Assembly (NCBI GenBank): GCA_964602415.1
Contig: CAZRQL010000001.1
Span: 139,443-203,442 of the forward strand
Source: CAZRQL01 sp964602415
GTDB taxonomy: Bacteria; Bacteroidota; Bacteroidia; Cytophagales; Flammeovirgaceae
Direction of reading: 5' to 3'
DNA: 64,000 nt
Shown here: positions 61,492 to 64,000 of the stretch, piece after piece
Numbering within the stretch: position 1 is the first letter of the stretch
How the letters are laid out: every line of letters starts with the position of its first letter
Translations under genes and position numbers: made by a program
Notes under the pieces: model-generated
What the model was told of the DNA's origin: nothing
The model's database searches: none
Seen by the model: only the letters and a program-made list of their open reading frames with translations

Positions 61492-62284
61492 AAGATATGA
61501 TTACTAATTCCCTATCATTGAGTTTAGCGTTACCTTTCAAATAAGTCCTAATTGGAGCACGGTTTTCAACTTTTTCAAAGATTCGAGTATAAAGATTCGC
61601 GTCGTATTCATAGATACTGGTAGAAGTGGTAATACCTATACAAGTTTCTTTTTTTAAATATTTAATTTTACAGTCTGTCCAATAATATACTGGCACTTCA
61701 AATTCAATTACTTTTGCTTTTCTATAAAATTTCTTATTTATTTTGATGCCAAAATAAAAAGTGTTACTCGGTAGGATTGGATAAATAATAGCTGTTAAAT
61801 TTTCATTATAAGATTTATATGCATCAAGAGACGCATTATTGAGACCCATTGAATCGTAGAAAATTGTATAATTACCATTATGACCAAAATCCAAAATCAT
61901 ATATTTAAAGTTATATTCATAAAAATATACTTTATCTCTCACTGTTTTGACGTAAACTAAGTCGATTGATGCTGAACGGCATGACGATGGTTTAAGTGGC
62001 TTGCTTGTAATTCTTTTCAATATTTTCAATATTGAATTAGTTCTTTTCACTATCCAATATTCAATAGGAAATGTCGAATAACTAACATTGCTGTCAAAAA
62101 ATTTTTCGGGGAAATTTATTCCCAAAACTTTTGTCTGAAAATGATTGGTTACAAAAATATCGAAATAACAAAAATTTTTATCTTTTTTTACCAACTTCGA
62201 TCTTGTGGAGATAAGATTTAATGAATCATATTTTATGGTATCACAAGTGGATGCCAATCCTAAAAATAAGAGAAGTAAGTTCAT
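61487..62284 (-). CDS. exported protein of unknown function
   Basis: 265 residues. Hydrophobic start MNLLLLFLGLASTC, a signal peptide or an imperfect lipobox. The mature part is rich in Lys, Asn, Tyr and Ile, beta-like, with no domain I know. It starts 3 bp after the stop of the zinc-metallopeptidase gene, so the two are co-transcribed; an immunity or accessory role for that protein is a guess. AT-rich relative to the backbone. Confidence 0.7.
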   Translation of the reverse strand: MNLLLLFLGLASTCDTIKYDSLNLISTRSKLVKKDKNFCYFDIFVTNHFQTKVLGINFPEKFFDSNVSYSTFPIEYWIVKRTNSILKILKRITSKPLKPSSCRSASIDLVYVKTVRDKVYFYEYNFKYMILDFGHNGNYTIFYDSMGLNNASLDAYKSYNENLTAIIYPILPSNTFYFGIKINKKFYRKAKVIEFEVPVYYWTDCKIKYLKKETCIGITTSTSIYEYDANLYTRIFEKVENRAPIRTYLKGNAKLNDRELVIISW

Positions 62285-62287
62285 ATT

Positions 62288-62848
62288 TTAGTCTTTTTTA
62301 TGTTCTGGATCATATTTTCGCTCACTAAGTGAAGTTCCCCATGCTGCATTGTATATTTTCCTGATATGATTTTCAAAATCAATGACCATCCATTGTGTAT
62401 TTTTGCCGGCTGTCCTATACGAACCAAACAAAGCGGCATGGCCAATTTCGTGGTATAAAACCACAGTTCCGGGCACCGTTTCGTTATCTACAATCGAACT
62501 TTGACCCGTCCAATAAATAGTAACACCATATTTTTTAAGTGCAGAGTCATAGTCATCACGGTTTGGGGGCTTAGAATTTAAACAAGTTAAAGCACCTCCG
62601 ACTTCTGCAAGGCTTATCTTATCATTTCCGACAAGCTCATCAGGGTCTGAAACGAATTTAATGGTTAGTCTAAAAATAGGTTTTAATCCAAATATGTATA
62701 GATAGTCATATATCGTTTTCATCGCAGGGTCGTTATTTTGCAATAAACTGTGTGCAGCCTTTATATCAAATATTATTCTTATTGTCTTGCTTTGAGAAAC
62801 GGAATAAAAAACTTTTTCAGATTTGAGTTTTTCATAATCCAAGCCCAA
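62288..62848 (-). CDS. zinc metallopeptidase-like protein (HEIGH motif), probably frameshifted
   Basis: 186 codons from a TTG; no ATG opens this frame, which continues upstream to 62917. Zincin motif LYHEIGHA (His133, Glu134, His137 in this count), then about 25 residues later a conserved-looking block DFENHIRKIYNAAWGTSLSE and RKY. HExxH followed by EN-x-x-R ... R-x-x-Y recalls M91/NleD-type effector peptidases and toxin C-terminal domains. No signal peptide. The N-terminus seems to lie in another frame (62866-63042), separated by a shift at a six-G run. Expression and activity are uncertain. Confidence 0.65.
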   Translation of the reverse strand: MGLDYEKLKSEKVFYSVSQSKTIRIIFDIKAAHSLLQNNDPAMKTIYDYLYIFGLKPIFRLTIKFVSDPDELVGNDKISLAEVGGALTCLNSKPPNRDDYDSALKKYGVTIYWTGQSSIVDNETVPGTVVLYHEIGHAALFGSYRTAGKNTQWMVIDFENHIRKIYNAAWGTSLSERKYDPEHKKD

Positions 62849-62865
62849 CCCCCTATATAGCTTTT

Positions 62866-63042
62866 CTAAAATGAAATCAGCTTCAAACCCATCAAGAAAC
62901 CCCCCGGGGTATTGTTTTCATTCAAGGTGCTGTTTTCAAGCAATAATTGGTTCTTGTAGCCTGAAAATTGGTCTTTATAGCCTTCAATAATCCCTTTTAC
63001 TGAAGATTTCATCTTTTCTATCCCCAAAATTTTATCTCTCAT
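62866..63042 (-). pseudogene. out-of-frame N-terminal part of the zinc-metallopeptidase gene
   Basis: From the ATG at 63042 a frame reads MRDKILGIEKMKSSVKGIIE and continues to NENNTPGGFLMGLKLISF and a stop at 62866. At minus-strand G6 (62905-62900) adding one base joins it smoothly to the other frame (PGGFLDGFEADFILEKLYRG then the start of the 62288 frame). Joined length would be about 251 residues. It may be a decayed gene, a slippage-controlled one, or a sequencing error. Confidence 0.6.
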
Positions 63043-63058
63043 ATTGTCCTTGTTTAAA

Positions 63059-63084
63059 CCCTCCCCGTCTTTCGTTGGGGAGGG
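63059..63084. repeat. GC-rich inverted repeat
   Basis: CCCTCCCC (63059-63066) pairs with GGGGAGGG (63077-63084) over a 10-nt loop. It stands between the 63120 gene and the broken peptidase gene and is much more GC-rich than its surroundings. Possibly a hairpin terminator or a dispersed repeat. Confidence 0.7.
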
Positions 63085-63119
63085 ATGAGACTTTTCATTT
63101 ACGAAAAATACAAAATAGG

Positions 63120-63803
63120 TTATTTTTTATATTTTTTATGTTTTTTTCCGTAGGTAAACAGCGAATCTTTTGGCAATTGAAAGCCGTCCTGTGCTGAGAC
63201 AAACCTATTTGTTTCTGTTACATCTATTCTTTTTCGATTATCTCCTTCATAGGGACGGTATTTTGCTCTTTTTAGATGTGAATTTATCGCAACGGCGGGT
63301 CTTGTGTATGTGAATACTTTTGAATCGGCAAATCTGGGAGACCAAAATCTAATGTACCCATCTACCTCTTTGCCAAACAGTGAAAGCTCGTAGTATCTTT
63401 CTGAAAATACCAAATAGATAGTGTCTCCTACCGGTGGCCCTGCGCAGAAACTCCAATCTTCATATTTTTTAAAACATTGATGAGATTTAGCTGTTTCGTC
63501 TTTATTATTATATGATTTACTTTCAAGACTTACCATAGGTAAATAAATAACAGAACCGGAACTGTCTATGGGCTGGAGTAAAACACAATATGCTTTCCTC
63601 AATGTCGAGTCGTCATCGATTATCATTAGTGTATCTGTGCTGTAATGTAAAACTCGTACACGACCAATAAAATCTGCCGTATAGAAGATACTAAATGTTT
63701 GGTAAATAATTAACTTATCTTTATTTTCTACACCACTGTATTTGATATAGAACCCCGAGAACATTAAAACCGCGAAATAGAACATTAATGATAAGTGCAC
63801 CAT
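63120..63803 (-). CDS. exported protein of unknown function
   Basis: 227 residues starting MVHLSLMFYFAVLMFSGFYI, a signal peptide or anchor. The remainder is beta-like, aromatic-rich (YEDWSFCAGPPVGDTIYLVF, EVDGYIRFWSPRFADSKVF), with a basic Lys-rich C-terminus. Family not recognised. Its last 25 codons are duplicated at 61399-61491. The end of an IS1-like element lies about 16 bp before the ATG, so its native promoter may be displaced. Confidence 0.7.
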   Translation of the reverse strand: MVHLSLMFYFAVLMFSGFYIKYSGVENKDKLIIYQTFSIFYTADFIGRVRVLHYSTDTLMIIDDDSTLRKAYCVLLQPIDSSGSVIYLPMVSLESKSYNNKDETAKSHQCFKKYEDWSFCAGPPVGDTIYLVFSERYYELSLFGKEVDGYIRFWSPRFADSKVFTYTRPAVAINSHLKRAKYRPYEGDNRKRIDVTETNRFVSAQDGFQLPKDSLFTYGKKHKKYKK

Positions 63804-63819
63804 AGTAAGTTATAATTAG

Positions 63820-64000
63820 GGTAATAATACTTGAGAATTTCGGTATTGCTAAAAAAGTATAGATAAATCGTTATTTGAACATTAATAAGAGTGTAGAAGC
63901 ATTGTTAGTGATTTTGAATAACATTTTGTTATTCTTCTTAAACGTGCTAAAAAATGCCGAAAAAGACTGTTATATCCTTCTACTGTAAATGTTTCTTTTT
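63820..64000 (-). mobile_element. IS1-family insertion sequence, one end (runs off the window)
   Basis: The C-terminal part of an IS1-type transposase is encoded at 63882-64000 on the minus strand. Outside its stop, GGTAATAATAC from 63820 resembles the GGT(A/G)AT ends of IS1 elements and would be the terminal inverted repeat. The target-site duplicate cannot be checked because the other end lies outside. Confidence 0.65.
63882..64000 (-). CDS. IS1-family transposase, C-terminal fragment
   Basis: Minus-strand codons from the right edge read ETFTVEGYNSLFRHFLARLR then RITKCYSKSLTMLLHSY and stop (63884-63882). The pattern VEGYNS-x-x-RHxLARxxRxTKCYSKS is the conserved DDE C-terminus of IS1-family transposases. 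The last residues may be altered by a one-base shift: the next frame would give HSLLMFK before its stop. The N-terminal part lies beyond the window. Confidence 0.8.
   Translation of the reverse strand, partial: KETFTVEGYNSLFRHFLARLRRITKCYSKSLTMLLHSY

Noticed and set aside
63953..64000. Short plus-strand frame beginning MPKKTVISFYCK at the right edge
   Set aside because: It is the antisense of the IS1 transposase C-terminus, which is much better supported.

Overview
The window is chromosomal DNA of a member of the Bacteroidota, most likely a Cytophagales/Sphingobacteriales-type bacterium. Sequence evidence: a cargo protein with a type IX secretion C-terminal domain (47048-49780), a DUF4835/PorD-like protein, BatD, several families largely confined to this phylum (DUF6607, DUF6048, DUF5723, DUF4301), a housekeeping sigma factor without region 1.1, the order acpP-fabF-rnc, and promoters of the -7 TAnnTTTG type (best examples before recA and before the OmpA/TPR lipoprotein gene). 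Most of the window is housekeeping backbone. Two stretches look accessory: about 3.3-5.45 kb and 61.3 kb to the right edge.

Layout. 1-8.8 kb: 5' end of a DUF2490 gene, a sodium:solute symporter, ferritin with DUF6607, a cysteine-rich lipoprotein next to a TlpA-like thioredoxin (flanked by an 85-90 bp direct repeat), a VWA protein, an RsiV/DUF3298-like protein, DUF6048 and AIM24. 8.8-22.9 kb: ispD, a PolX-like PHP protein with a degenerate polymerase site, asnS, recA, then a leftward block prfB (with programmed +1 frameshift) - kdnB - wza - wzc - ligA, then hemH. This couples the sugar oxidase of the Kdo8N route to capsule/exopolysaccharide export genes. 23-30.5 kb: gatB, a MoxR/chelatase-type ATPase with two followers (one TerB-like), a two-component pair, yraN. 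30.5-46.7 kb: DUF5723 and a lipoprotein, a coiled-coil lipoprotein, a dipeptidyl peptidase III, tRNA-Met, an inositol-phosphatase homologue, a ligase-associated exonuclease, era, a cyclase, acpP-fabF-rnc, a TPR protein, rpoD, a MuiA-like DUF4139 protein and a LytS-type kinase.

46.7-61.3 kb is devoted to the cell envelope: the T9SS cargo with seven N-terminal repeats, an OmpA/TPR lipoprotein, DUF4301, a cysteine-cluster outer-membrane candidate, BatD, a GNAT enzyme, DUF2147, PorD-like, and a three-gene unit (lipoprotein with Ig-like repeats, ECF sigma factor, membrane protein with anti-sigma-like N-terminus and beta-rich C-terminus).

61.3-64.0 kb is AT-rich and decayed: an orphan duplicated gene tail, a secreted protein of unknown function, an HEIGH zinc-metallopeptidase gene broken at a six-G run, another unknown secreted protein, and at the right edge the end of an IS1-family element whose transposase tail is too short for ordinary ORF calling. 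This resembles a remodelled toxin/effector locus. It and the 3.4-5.4 kb cysteine-rich cassette are the best places to look for something undescribed.
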